A stretch of 12,726 nucleotides of DNA from Rhizophlyctis rosea (GCA_027596075.1 JADGJC010000600.1:1-12726); one strand, 5' to 3'; positions 1 through 10,006 are shown, counted from the first letter of the stretch. Numbers and translations are program-made. Notes: generated from the letters alone by a model not told the origin.

Positions 1-126
1 GCACATATGTACCACCCAAGGTGGCACAGGTGCGACAGAAAAACACGTAAGCGATCGACGTGATTACATCAGGGTCATGTGATCCTGACTAAGCTAATAA
101 ATTAGTCACATGTTTCATCTATCTAA

Positions 127-138
127 CCAATCACGTGA
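127..138. promoter_or_regulatory. Overlapping CCAAT box and CACGTG palindrome
   Basis: CCAAT at 127-131 runs directly into the 8-base palindrome TCACGTGA at 131-138. In fungi CCAAT is bound by the Hap/CBF complex and CACGTG by bHLH factors such as the Cbf1/Pho4 type. Two related CANNTG motifs lie just upstream, CATGTG near 76 and CACATG near 107. The element is about 120 bases before the first ATG of the coding-like region that follows, so a promoter role is possible. The motifs are directly visible; binding is inferred. Confidence 0.4.
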
Positions 139-257
139 CACGTCCGAACTACCAGACGCGTCCTACTAGTCCGCATCCCTGCACCGCCAGTTTACTCAAC
201 AAAGAGCAGACTACTTCCTCCTTCATCATTAATACCATCAGACCCATCTCCCAATCA

Positions 258-1069
258 ATGGTGAAACTACACCAGACACTGATCACATTGAACTCCTTCA
301 ACATCCCGGCCCCAACATGGTCTCGAGACGCGCACCAAAACAAAGCACCAGTCCACGGCTGTGACAAGGTCCTGGCCGACATTCTCTCCGATTTATTCTC
401 ACACTGGAGGCAGGATCACCAAATCCACCAACCCCCATTAGCGCCCCCCATCTTCATCCCCATCGACGCCGCCTTTATATTCCGCTACTTCCTGGAATTG
501 CTGAACCACATTGTTGACGAAACTGAATGCAGCATGGAGTTGGGTCTCTTGGCAGGGTGCAGCTTCTGCGCACATAAAGTGCTCATTTGGGACATAAACA
601 ATGCATTCGCCGAGGGGACCGATGGGTAGCACATATTTAGTGGCGGGGGGCGTACTCTGAAGGATAGGCAGGATACGGTTTTCCTTGTCCCGTGTGGAAC
701 AATCGAGGTGGATGATGATGGAGGGAATATTTTCTGGATTGTACGCCGGGGGGAGGGTCTGGCACCTTTGGAGCTATATACTATGTTTGGACCAATAATG
801 GTTCTAATCAAGTTGATCATAGTTGTAACTTGTTGGCGGGTAGTATGAATGGGTTCGTGAAGGGGTCGGTGGGACGTTTGGATATGGTTGACTCCATGGA
901 TAGGGATGGCGGGTGTGAGTGGAGGGAGGGTTTTGAATGCGCGGAAGACAATTGGATAAATGAGGCGAGGTGGTTGATGCTGAAGGAGCAGGAAGGTAAG
1001 AATTTTGAACACTGGACTTGGGGTGTGCTGAAATGTAGGGAACCAATAACAAGGGGGAACGTTTGGTAG
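258..1069 (+). pseudogene. Interrupted plus-strand coding-like region, possible decayed gene
   Basis: I do not recognise this protein. Frame 1 of the region opens at ATG 258 and reads 123 codons to a TAG at 627-629 (context GATGGGTAGCAC). The same frame then stays open to about 845 with a protein-like, acidic and Trp-containing stretch (motifs VFLVPCGTIEV and GGNIFWIVRR). From about 756 a second frame, open to 1069, reads GTFGAIYYVWTNNG and later RWLMLKEQEGKNFEHWTWG. The switch falls in or near a G-rich run at about 748-757. It could be a pseudogene with one stop and one frameshift, an assembly error in the G run, or a gene with introns. A 557-640 intron (GTGCAG...TTTAG) would remove the stop and keep frame, and a 693-755 intron would join the two frames, but both donors are weak. 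An antisense open frame over 485-1012 is Pro/Ser/Thr-rich and less protein-like. Without homology the call is tentative. Confidence 0.3.
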
Positions 1070-1408
1070 CTATCTTATATTCAGACAAATGTTCGGTAAA
1101 GAAGCGTTAGCGGCTACTTATCAACCGATCCGACCACACCGTCAGTACTTCAAAAACCTTTATTACACCTCACATGAAAGGCTTCAAAGTTGCCTTCGCC
1201 GCGAATGGCTTCGCTTCTACATCACGCATTGCTCTACTCTATATATGTTTCTATCAGTTTCGACCGTCTCATGTCTGCATGGGCTTGGCAAGAAGCGTCG
1301 TATCGTTGACATACATAGGAGCGACAAGGATAGGAACAGGTCCTGAACCCGTGGACTTATCCAACCAAATCACGAACTTGCCCAAACATCCATGGCGCAA
1401 CTCCAGGC
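1070..1408. other. No supported gene, 3' flank between facing transcripts
   Basis: This 339-base stretch lies between the end of the interrupted plus-strand region and the 3' end of the minus-strand Kre9-like gene. Short open frames exist on the plus strand but none has coding character or a credible extension. It probably holds the 3' UTR of the minus-strand gene. Confidence 0.5.
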
Positions 1409-2142
1409 CTAACACGCATATGCACTAGCGGCGCTAGCAACAGCTAAACCAAAAGCTGCGTACGCTGACACCAAACTCCAAGTTCCTTCGGCGCCACTAG
1501 AACCCGCCTGCGTAGTAGATGTTGATGTGGACGTCGGCGAGACCGTCGATGAGGTCTTCGAGCTTCCCGTGTTCAAGACAGTGGTCGAAACCGCAGGAGG
1601 AGCGGCGGGGGCTTGAACAGTAATCTGAGGCGAGAACGTCCATTTTGTACCGGACCGGCCCCGCAGTACCCATGCACTTCCCGAAGTAACATTCCGCGGC
1701 ACCAATCCTTCCACCGACCCATTTTCCAGTACACCGCTGGCAAGAGGGGGGTCAAAGGGGACGGCATTTTGATCTTGTCCTTTGCTCCAGTCCTAGCAAT
1801 GGCAAAACAGCACAGGGTCATTGTCAACGCCAAGACAGAAAAATGAAGTCGTCAGGCATACGAACCACCAGCATGAACTCAACCGAATCGTTCTTCAACC
1901 TTCCCGGCAAGTTTCCATCATTGGAAGCGTCATATGTCCACTCAATTTTCACACTGTCACCAGCAGCCCATGTTGTTCCGGCAGCGGGAGTCTTCCAGGT
2001 CAGCGCTATCAGAAACGTGTGAGCTTAAGGTGCGACTTCAACTTCTCAGGAGGAGGGGGTCGACCTGACACTCACTTCCAGCATCGACATGGGACGCACA
2101 AAGCGCGAGAGCACAACTAAAGAGCAAAGGGTTGGTGCGCAT
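1409..2142 (-). CDS. Small secreted Kre9/Knh1-like, Ser/Thr-rich, probably GPI-anchored protein
   Basis: The protein is predicted to be a cell-surface or wall protein of about 193-196 aa. Exon 1 (2142-2076) encodes a 22-residue signal peptide rich in Leu, Ala and Cys, ending near HVDAG. A 70-nt intron (2075-2006, GTGAGT...GATAG) follows. Exon 2 (2005-1862) starts with LTWKTPAAGTTWAAGDSVKI and continues into IEWTYDAS, the usual opening of the Kre9/Knh1 N-terminal beta-sandwich domain. The last exon gives GSAWVLRGRSG and WTFSPQITVQ, the end of that domain, then a Ser/Thr-rich linker and a hydrophobic tail (AAFGLAVASAASAYAC) typical of a GPI signal. NVT and NDS are possible N-glycosylation sites. 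Intron 2 is ambiguous: 1861-1780 (GTATGC, 193 aa) or 1865-1793 (GTTCGT...GCTAG, 196 aa), both in frame. The ATG lies in a good fungal context (CAATCAACATG). Proteins of this family are linked to beta-glucan or wall organisation; the specific role here is unknown. Confidence 0.78.
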
Positions 2143-2813
2143 GTTGATTGATGGGAATTAACGCTATGTGTGGAAGGTACTTTGGCAGTACCGTCAATGA
2201 GGTTGTGAACTTGTGTAGGCGAGAAGGAAAGCGAAAGGCGAAAGGGAAAGCAAGCAAGGCCAGGTCCGAAGCGGGCCAAGCGGCGCATGGCGGGATATGT
2301 TTACATAGGTGACGAGGATAAGTGACGCATTCTTAGTCACCGGACAGTCTGACGGTGGGACGCGAGGGTCTTCCAGAAATTCTATTGAATCTCGAACTTA
2401 CATAGCAAGCGATATGAGCTGGTTGGAAAGGTGGATTGTAGATTAGAAGAGTATCCAATATCTAGTATTATCTAATGGAGTTTGGAAGTACGGCCTAACA
2501 GGCGGCCACAGACCATAGGCCTATAAGATCCTTGAAGTTTAGGATCTGCCCGCCGTAACTGCGTTCAGCAACCAGTGCAGACGCCCACAAGATCATTTGA
2601 CAGCACCATCTAGCGTTTTCTTCTTCATATGGTAGTTTACGCAAACTGTATTTCGAAAAATATTACAAGTGTAAAAACTGTGTGGGCGTCAACATTCAAG
2701 AAGGACCCTATCAAATCTATATCATACGACCACCCCAACACATCTCCCAAGGTATAGCCGGTTCACGCAGAAATTCCCTCAAAAGCTACCCTATATCCCT
2801 CCCAACCCACCTC
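2143..2813. other. Intergenic: promoter of the Kre9-like gene and 3' flank of the G-alpha gene
   Basis: No gene is supported here. The part next to 2143 should carry the promoter of the minus-strand Kre9-like gene, and the part next to 2813 the 3' UTR of the G-alpha gene. A small inverted repeat is visible: AGATCC at 2526-2531 and GGATCT at 2542-2547, a 6-bp stem with a 10-base loop. An AT-rich patch at about 2630-2680 fits a polyadenylation region for the G-alpha transcript. Confidence 0.5.
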
Positions 2814-4133
2814 TTACATCAATCCAGCTTCCCTCAAATTAGCCTGAATAATAATATCATTCACAGCCGCCATGACGAACTTGATCTGCGTAGTGTCCGT
2901 TGCACAAGTGAAGTGTGTGTAGATTTGCTTTTGATCGGATTGATTGAGGGACACGAATCGTTGCAGGATGTATTCGGAGGCAGCTTCGTAAGAGTCTCCG
3001 CCAGTGTAGTCGGGGAAGTATTTGCCCATTGGTGACCGGAGGAGCTTTTCCTTGAACAAGTCGATCTTGTTCAAGAAGAGGATGATGGAGGTCTTCACAA
3101 ACCATCGGGAATTGCAGATGGAGTCGAAGAGGGTCAGGGCTTCTTGCATACGGTTCTAATGGGGGAAAAGGTCGAAAAGCAATGAGCATGCGGATACAAC
3201 GGCCGGCCTTTGGAATGGAATGCATAAAACAGAATACATACCACAGTCTCATCCTCTACCAACACTTGGTCATACTCCGAAATAGCCACCAGGAACACAA
3301 TTGCCGTCACCTCTTCGAAGCAGTGGATCCACTTCTTTCGCTCAGACCGTTGTCCTCCGACATCGAACATACGATACACAAGGTCGCCGATGTGGAAGGT
3401 GTTTTCGGTAATACCGGTGGTCTTTACACGGGATCGGAGGACATCTTGGTCAGTAGGAAGGTAGTCGGGAGCAGAAATGCGGTCAATGGCTTCGAAGTAG
3501 CTGTAGACAGGATACCCGTTAGTTTCACAATCCTGCAATCACCATTCTCCGACAAGCAGACTCCAGGAAGGCAAAACACCCACTATTTCGCAGAATCGTT
3601 CAATTGGTACTCTCTGCTCCTCGCAAAACAAGCCTGCACACCCTCATCCACCCATAGTGCCTTAACAGCCGCCGCCGCATCACTGGGGAAGACGTCGGCC
3701 TCAATTTGGTTGGGTAGCTCCAAAATTACGTTCCGGTGAGGCTCGTTGGCAGGGTTGCCAAGGTTGATGCCCATTGTTGACATGGCATCGAGGATGACAC
3801 GCATGGATTGAACAGTATTGGAGAAGACAATTTCACGGAAGGTTTCACGTTCTTCGTTGGAGTAACCCGCACCGTGGATGAGTTGCATTTGCTTTAGAAT
3901 GGTGGATTTTCCGGATTCACCAGCACCTGTTGAGCAAAACACCCATGATCAATTTCCGCTTTGGAAGAGATACTCTCAGCCGGCCAAGTGGACTGATTCG
4001 CATAACAAGACATACCGAGCAAAAGCATCTTGACTTCATTCTTCAACTGCGCCTTCTCCTTCTTCAAATTCCCCTCAATCTCATCGTTCTTCCTCTTCAA
4101 CTCCTTCTCCTCTGCGCTCATCATACAACCCAT
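2814..4133 (-). CDS. Heterotrimeric G protein alpha subunit, fungal group I (FadA/GNA-1 type)
   Basis: This is a membrane-attached GTPase switch that couples seven-helix receptors to effectors such as adenylate cyclase. Exons are 4133-4016, 3926-3584, 3500-3242 and 3155-2814. Introns of 89, 83 and 86 nt all have GT-AG ends, and intron 2 has a CTAAC branch site. The product is 353 aa, the usual length of FadA/GNA-1. It starts MGCMMS, giving Gly2 for myristoylation and Cys3 for palmitoylation. G1 is GAGESGKST (40-48), the switch I segment is RSRVKTTG with catalytic Arg178, G3 is DVGGQ with Gln204, G4 is NKID (269-272) and G5 is TCAT (323-326). All nucleotide-binding residues are intact, so it should be active. 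The odd part is the C-terminus: NLREAGLM instead of the group's usual ending in CGLI, so the Cys four residues from the end is Ala. The 100-145 region also departs from the FadA/GNA-1 sequences I know. It may be a divergent ortholog or an extra paralog. The ATG context (GCCAAAATGGG) is good. Confidence 0.96.
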
Positions 4134-5834
4134 TTTGGCGGTTTTTGTGTATGTAAAGTGGAAACTGTGAAAGCACGAAGTTGCGAAGGCGGAGCTCGCT
4201 ACCGGTATGCGGTGAAGGATATATCTAACAGGTGCACTGCAACCAAGACCAAAAACCCAAAACGATGTCTATCAAAAACCGCGAGATGGCAAGAGGGAAC
4301 TCCCAGCGGTAAAGATATAAAGGAAACCTGAATGAACGGGGAGCAATACAACTATTCACAAAGCGTGCATTCAGAAAGTGGTGGGGCGGATTACAGTTAC
4401 AGGTGAGAAAAACTTGGTCCCACCCACGCGATCCATTCTTTCTATGATTTCCTTTCTCACTCCCTCGCATCCCTGCACCTTCTAGACGTTCGGCCGCCGA
4501 GCTTTTCCCTCGCGCCGCCCCAATCACGCCGATGCAGGTTGCATTACGAAAGCCTCGATTGATCGTGTTTGTCAATCATCATGGCTCCACAGCGAGTGAT
4601 ACGAGCTGTCGGATCCAGCCTTTGACCCTGAATTTCGTATCAGAGCCACGCCACTTGTAAGGGCTTCAGGGATCAAGATGGATCAACCTGATCACCCGGA
4701 CACTGGACATAATTCAATCTTCGCCATGTCGGTGACTCGGTGTGATGGGAGGGTTGATGATTGATGGGCCGAATGTGAAATTTGCGAATCTAGTCATCAA
4801 GGCGAGACGACCAAGGACTTTGCTAGGCTAAGGGTTCTTCCGTGGGTCCCAGCTGCGCTCAGTAGAGACACTGCTTGCGAGCACAACTGGTGAGGCGGTG
4901 AAGAGCAGTTTTCCAGAAACACGAGCAAAATGTGATGAAATTGGTGATAAATTCGTCCGTCCAATGGGCGATACCCAAACTACCCAAAGTGCAATCAATT
5001 ATGTTCTATATTGATCACATACCGGTCATCTTCTGCTCTCGCAAACCGTATCATCCTGGCAATGCTAGCATGCCTATCTCTTTCTCATTTGGATGTTGGC
5101 ACACTTGCTGATGGCAGAGGCTGATTAATGTGGCACAGCCACGATCACAACACATCAAAGTTCATGCAAATTTTGGACTTTTTGGGTCTGGACTTCGATG
5201 GTTTTCATTCGCACATTGTCCTGCCGTCATTACATTATCTGCCATATCACTTTGTCTCCGTCCGTTGCTAACCCATGTTCACGCATTGCATTGGGCGTGA
5301 GATCCCATATTAGGCCATGGAGCATTTTGGCCGTTCGCATCGATTTTGACCCGCTTCTCCTCTGGCTAACACAGAGTCATCAAGAAGGACTCCATGTCTC
5401 GGCTTTCAGAGTGTCACACTCTCCCGCAGGGGTGCCTATGGGTGAGGCTGCGCATATATTGCTATCTGGGCAGAGGCGAAGTGGTGCGGAAGCCCATCTC
5501 ATGAAGTTCTTGAAATTTGTAGGGTAATCCCAAAAGGTTTTGAAGAAGTCGCGGAGGTGGATGTTAGAATTTAACGAGTGCCGCGCGTTCGAAATTGCGA
5601 CAGATAGGCTAAGACTGCATCGAAAATCCAGAAGTGGAAACCTTTCTGACAGACTGTAATGTTTCTTATGTAAGCAAAATACCGAAGTGATCAGAGCCCA
5701 GTCAAGGGTCCTGAAACCACAAAACCACCTCGGGCAATCTCGGCACCATCTATCGGCCTGCGTTGTCCTATCACAGCCCATACCACGATCACATACCACC
5801 TCACCATCAAAAACCCCTTAATGCCCCTCCCGAA
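4134..5834. other. Long intergenic region between divergent genes, no gene supported
   Basis: About 1.7 kb separates the start codons of the G-alpha gene (minus) and the membrane protein gene (plus). Open frames up to 139 codons occur on both strands, but none has protein-like composition, plausible splicing or a recognisable motif. On the minus strand upstream of the G-alpha ATG, TATA-like sequences lie near 4214-4222 and 4310-4320, and could belong to its promoter. Signalling genes in filamentous fungi often have long leaders, so part of this may be transcribed 5' UTR. Confidence 0.5.
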
Positions 5835-8104
5835 ATGCACCGCCCTTTCCTCCGCCACTTCCTCGTCGCCCTCATATGCATAGGAACAGTCATCATCGGC
5901 GCCGGCCGCTACGTCTCCGTCGTGAACGGATCCTGGTCTGAGTCCTTCGTCGGGCTAGCTGTCGGTCTGGTAGTCCAAATAGCCGTATCTTACATCGTCG
6001 ACGTCATCACAACAATATGCGAGGTGCACTTCGCTTTGACTTTGTTGAAGAAAGGGTTGCCGGTGGATACCGCCGTGGCTGCGTAAGTCCTCCTGTTCCT
6101 TGAAACCTCTCTCCCATCATACAACATTCCTCACACAAGCTCATAGCTGGTCAACTCTCTACACCGCCTCCCTCCGCCGAATCCGGGACGCAAAACTCAA
6201 TCCAATAACCTTCTTCGTCATCACAATCCTAGTAGCAGAACTGATAGTCGTCGGCACCATAGGCGAACTGTACAAAAAGGAACCTCTCCCATCTCTCAAA
6301 ACCATCGTCTCCTTCCCTTACATCTCCCTGCCATCTTCGCCTGATATGGACCCAACGGACGCGATTGATCGCACCCTAGGGTTCAATTACGGTCCATTGT
6401 ATATGCAGGGCCTGATATATGCGCCCAGCGGGTCGGGTGCATGTAATGCCGGCCGATGTGTTGGGACGGCAACAGGAGTGTTACATTCGCTGCTAGTCAG
6501 TGCGTTGACGTCGGATTACGCTCTTGAGGGGGTCGATTGGCAGCCTTTCGATAGGGTGACAGGAGCAGTGACAACGGTCACCGCCACAATCGAATGCACG
6601 GCACGGAATGACTTATTATTGGTGAGGTTTGGCAATACTGCGAAACCAGCAACGCCTAGGAGGTAACTGGTACTTACTCCTATCAACCGTGACAGACAGC
6701 GCTCCCACCACCACCAAGCCTAATGGGCGCCACACAAACATCCTTCACAATGGAAGACGGAACACCCGTCCACGCTGATACAACTACATACTGGGGTGGC
6801 ATTCCCGAAGTCTACGGGGTAAGCCAAGTTACATCACCTTCTCACCCCAACCTATACGACTTTGACACCCCCGCCAACCTAAGGAAAATCACCCCGAAAT
6901 AGGAGTCCTTATGATCATACCGGACGTACCAACAAATACCAACATGTTCGTTCCGCATTACACGGATGCGTTGGGAAGGCTTTACATACTTCTTTACGCG
7001 AATCGGTTTCCAGGCGCGTTCGACAATATGGCGCAATATGATGATCCCACGACCAATTCATCGATTGGAATATCAATTTGCTCGGTGGATGTGATGTATG
7101 GGGAGGGAGTGGCGGAGATCGAAGTGACGGGTACGGACACAGCCTTGGCAACGAAGGTGATCAGTCTGACTGAGAAGAACGTGACTTTGCAAAGGTGTGG
7201 CACCGTCTCTGATTCTGCGTGTAATGGTGGAGCTGAGTCAACATACAATAAATCTACGCAGCATGATCGTGCTCACTAACCTCTATCATGGTCAGGTACG
7301 ACTTCTCCCAACCAGAACACCAACCAGCAGCTCAAGTAATCATAAACGGGTACGGCTATCTAAACTGGTACGAATCCCTACAGCTATCCCCACACACATA
7401 ACCAACACATCCCTAACAACCCCCACAGCGCCTCAGCTTTTTGTCCCCAAGCAGAAGGCCAAATACCCTACTTCGACACCTTCAACAACCTTCTAACCCA
7501 ACCCCCACCCAACACCGCCTTCCCCTACCAAACTGGCATGTCAACCGCAGTACAAGCCCTCGCCCGCCTCGGCACATCCCGCCTCGCATCTCTCTGCACA
7601 ACCAGTGACGGAACGCAAAACGCCGCAAGAGTGACTGCACCATACTTGATAAGCCAATTCGTCACAACAACAACCTGTAATGCGATTATCTTGACTGGTG
7701 CGGCGTGTGCTGTGATATTCGCAACCATCCGAATTGGCGCGCGATTCAAAATGAGCGGGATGCTAGGCACACTATATAGAATGATGGAAATGCTACATAG
7801 CGTGTACGGTCTGATGGGTGTACTAGATGCCGACGAAAAGTTACTAGAACAAAGTTCCAACACCACTTCGGTTGATAAGCATAAAGTCCCCACCCAAAAA
7901 GGGACCGTAGACTTTGACGCCACACGATGGAGAAACGCATTCTCCGAACGTAGGGTACGAATCCGTCGTCCGAATTCAACAGACAAGGCAATGCGATCGG
8001 TAGTACATTTCGACGATGTGGACCCACTGGAGCAGGAAGTGGCACCCAAGCCGGGAAAAGAGGAAATGAACATTAGACGAAGTGTGGTGGAGGAAAGGAT
8101 CTGA
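5835..8104 (+). CDS. Multi-pass membrane protein of unknown function with large extracytosolic domain
   Basis: I do not recognise the family by name. Exons: 5835-6082, 6147-6621, 6696-6818, 6884-7218, 7296-7349 and 7429-8104, giving about 636 aa. The introns (64, 74, 65, 77, 79 nt) have GT-AG ends, several with CTAAC branch sites, and every junction keeps frame. Intron 5 could instead start at 7368, adding six residues. Hydrophobic segments lie at residues 9-24, 38-58 and 103-122, then a domain of about 370 residues, and a fourth helix near 497-515 (AIILTGAACAVIFATIRIG). A polar tail of about 120 residues rich in Lys, Arg and Glu follows. The central domain contains AIDRTLGFNYGPLYMQGLIY, a CNAGRC motif, TYWGGIPEVYG and YGEGVAEIEV, with several Cys that could form disulfides, so it probably faces outside or a lumen. 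ATG 5835 is the first in-frame ATG. The frame is open upstream to about 5763, so an extra 5' exon cannot be excluded. Confidence 0.78.
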
Positions 8105-8392
8105 TGACGGTGTTCGTTTTGCCAATTTAATGTACATAGGTTGTGTAAATAGGGGTCACAGTACCTGTGTAGCCCCATCTAAATAGGTATCGCAGTGACG
8201 TGCACTGTAACTGTCCACCCTCCGGAATCATTTTGCAGTATGAACACTCAGCCACATACGAGGGAAGGAGGACAGCAGAATCCCCCAACATGCCGATGAA
8301 CAATGCCTGAGACCACGTCCATGAACACTTCCAACAACCCCTCGCTCAGGGATTATTCAAGGAGTTCAAGGCGCTTCAATCACAAGAAGTCT
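8105..8392. other. Convergent 3' flanks, no gene
   Basis: This 288-base gap lies between the stop of the plus-strand membrane protein gene and the stop of the minus-strand gene to the right. It should hold both 3' UTRs. I see no open frame or repeat of note. Confidence 0.5.
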
Positions 8393-10006
8393 TCATTCCC
8401 AGCCCAAAACTGCCTCCACAACGCCGCTTAAAATCTCCCTCCACCAACCTGGGAATCAGTTCTCAGACTTCACAACCCTTGTGCCGTTCCTTTGGGAAAG
8501 GGGTAGCAAGCACCAATGTCAAACTTAAGTCCTGACAACCTTGAAAGGATGAAACACCCACCAATGCGAAAAGCCAGCAGCGCAATTTGCCTCTCACGAT
8601 GCGTCCGAGGCAAAACTTGTTTCAAAAGACCACACGTTGCTTCCATGTACTTCAGATCCTCCGGGGAGCGTTGAGACACGGTCGGTAAAACCTCGCTGCG
8701 GTGCGGATTCCGGAAAAAGCAAACGTCAAGCCCTTTACATCCCCCAACGGAAACGCAGAAAACCACACCGGAAAATGGTAACAGCATCAGACTGGAAGAT
8801 AAACTCAAGGTCGTCGTCTACTGTCACCAAGCCCTCAGATCCATTGACTTCGTGATTCCAAACCGCAATCCTCATCCAAAACGCACTGCGTGAGATGAAT
8901 GGTGCCACTCTCACTCCAGCAGGGGTTGCATCACCATCAAACATCCCTCCCACATCAAATGACCAACCTGGTTTTTACAACCCGTATTTTAGTCGAGGCA
9001 ATCAATTCGGCTAGACCAACACAGCTGCTGCCGTGACAATAAGAAGACATCCGTTCTTTGAGGTACTCCTCTAGACGAAGATTGGAACCTTCCTCCTCAT
9101 ACACCGTCAAAAGATTTGCAAGGTGTGAGCAGAGTCCAGAAATTGACCTGCGCGGCAACGGCACACGGAATGCCAACATCGCAAACAATAGCTCGAAGAT
9201 GTTACTGGCGGCAATGTTGACGCCGGTGAGTGTTACGGCAGATGCTGTATGAGGATGAACCACATCATTCCATTATCAAACCGAGGAATGAAGATGTTTT
9301 GATCGCGACATAACATACCATCAAACTCAACCTTCCAATACCGCCCCTTCCTTTAGCCACGCCTCAAATATATCGTCGCTCAGAATTGTGTGATAACGCC
9401 CGGGAATTCTCGTTTGACTTCCACAACAGCATCGGACGCCAAGTCATAGAATGATCGGACAACGTCTTTTGCTTCGTCAAGGGTGGCAGATCTCAATTCG
9501 GATGTCCATACCAGGGAGTATGTTGAGTGACTAAACTTGAACAGTAGCATAGATCGCACTGCAATATATAGAGAAGACAGTCAATGGCATGGCGATGCTT
9601 GCTTATCGAATGGGACCGAACCTGTCGGACAAGATAAGGATACCTGGCGAGTACTCAGCCCCGTTCTGGATTGCGGCATACACCCTCTCTGCATGTTGAT
9701 GTCCGGATTCTCCGGTGAGAGGAATGATGGGAATTGGATCATCAAAGGGAGTCGGTATACGGCGGCGTTGTTACTTTGTACAGTATTTCAGAAGGTGAAG
9801 CAAGGAATAAGGCGCGTTTGAGCTTCATTGGAAGATGGCGAAAATAACGCAAATTTGTCGAAGAACAAGTCTATAGAGCGATCGTCAAGTGAAATGCGTA
9901 TGTGCTTCACCGGAACATGGATGGGTACCGCCTGAGTGGGCGAAGTGGGTGGAGTTGCGCCGGGAGCTGGGAACACCGACAGAGGGGCAGAAGGCTCTTG
10001 CGCCAT
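8393..10006 (-). CDS. Multi-exon gene of unrecognised family, 5' exons unresolved
   Basis: I do not recognise the product, about 327-333 aa with no signal peptide and no clear membrane helix. The 3' part is well supported. Exons 9346-9237, 9147-9023, 8967-8769, 8695-8562 and 8448-8393 (stop TGA) are joined by GT-AG introns of 89, 55, 73 and 113 nt, and all four joins keep frame. Visible segments are KVEFDGMLCRDQNIFIPRFD, LANLLTVYEEEGSNLRLEEY, GLVTVDDDLEFIFQSDAV, SPEDLKYMEATCGLLKQVLP and WWREILSGVVEAVLGWE. Upstream, exon 9558-9398 (FKFSHSTYSL, TLDEAKDVVRSFYDLASD) joins to a short exon ending at 9644 across an 85-nt intron with a good TTGCAG acceptor. Its link to 9346 needs a weak 51-nt intron (9397-9347). 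ATG 10006 (CCAAAATGGCG) starts a Pro-rich segment. The link from there is either introns 9928-9871 plus 9774-9687, or one intron 9848-9685; both keep frame. Frame switching in this 5' part could also mean decay. Confidence 0.6.

Noticed and set aside
12..24. CCACC-CAA-GGTGG inverted repeat
   Set aside because: A 5-bp stem is expected by chance in a window of this size and no associated function is visible.
4932..5115. Possible C/D-box snoRNA starting at GTGATGA
   Set aside because: A C-box-like motif is present, but the first CTGA is about 175 nt downstream with no terminal stem, too far for a standard C/D snoRNA.
5198..5799. Open frames on both strands of 109 and 139 codons
   Set aside because: No start in good context, no protein-like motif, no plausible splice link, and they overlap each other antisense.
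7525..8178. 217-codon open frame on the minus strand
   Set aside because: It is the exact antisense of the last exon of the membrane protein, whose plus-strand frame has a transmembrane helix and splices in frame. The antisense is a compositional shadow.
8955..9263. 102-codon minus-strand frame read as a single exon
   Set aside because: Its first part is better explained as an intron (9236-9148), since the upstream exon joins the later part in frame across GTAACA...GCGCAG. Its last part reads into the next intron.
8393..10006. Zn2Cys6-type transcription factor
   Set aside because: Some segments vaguely recall fungal transcription factor middle regions, but no zinc cluster and no firm motif is present, so the family was not assigned.
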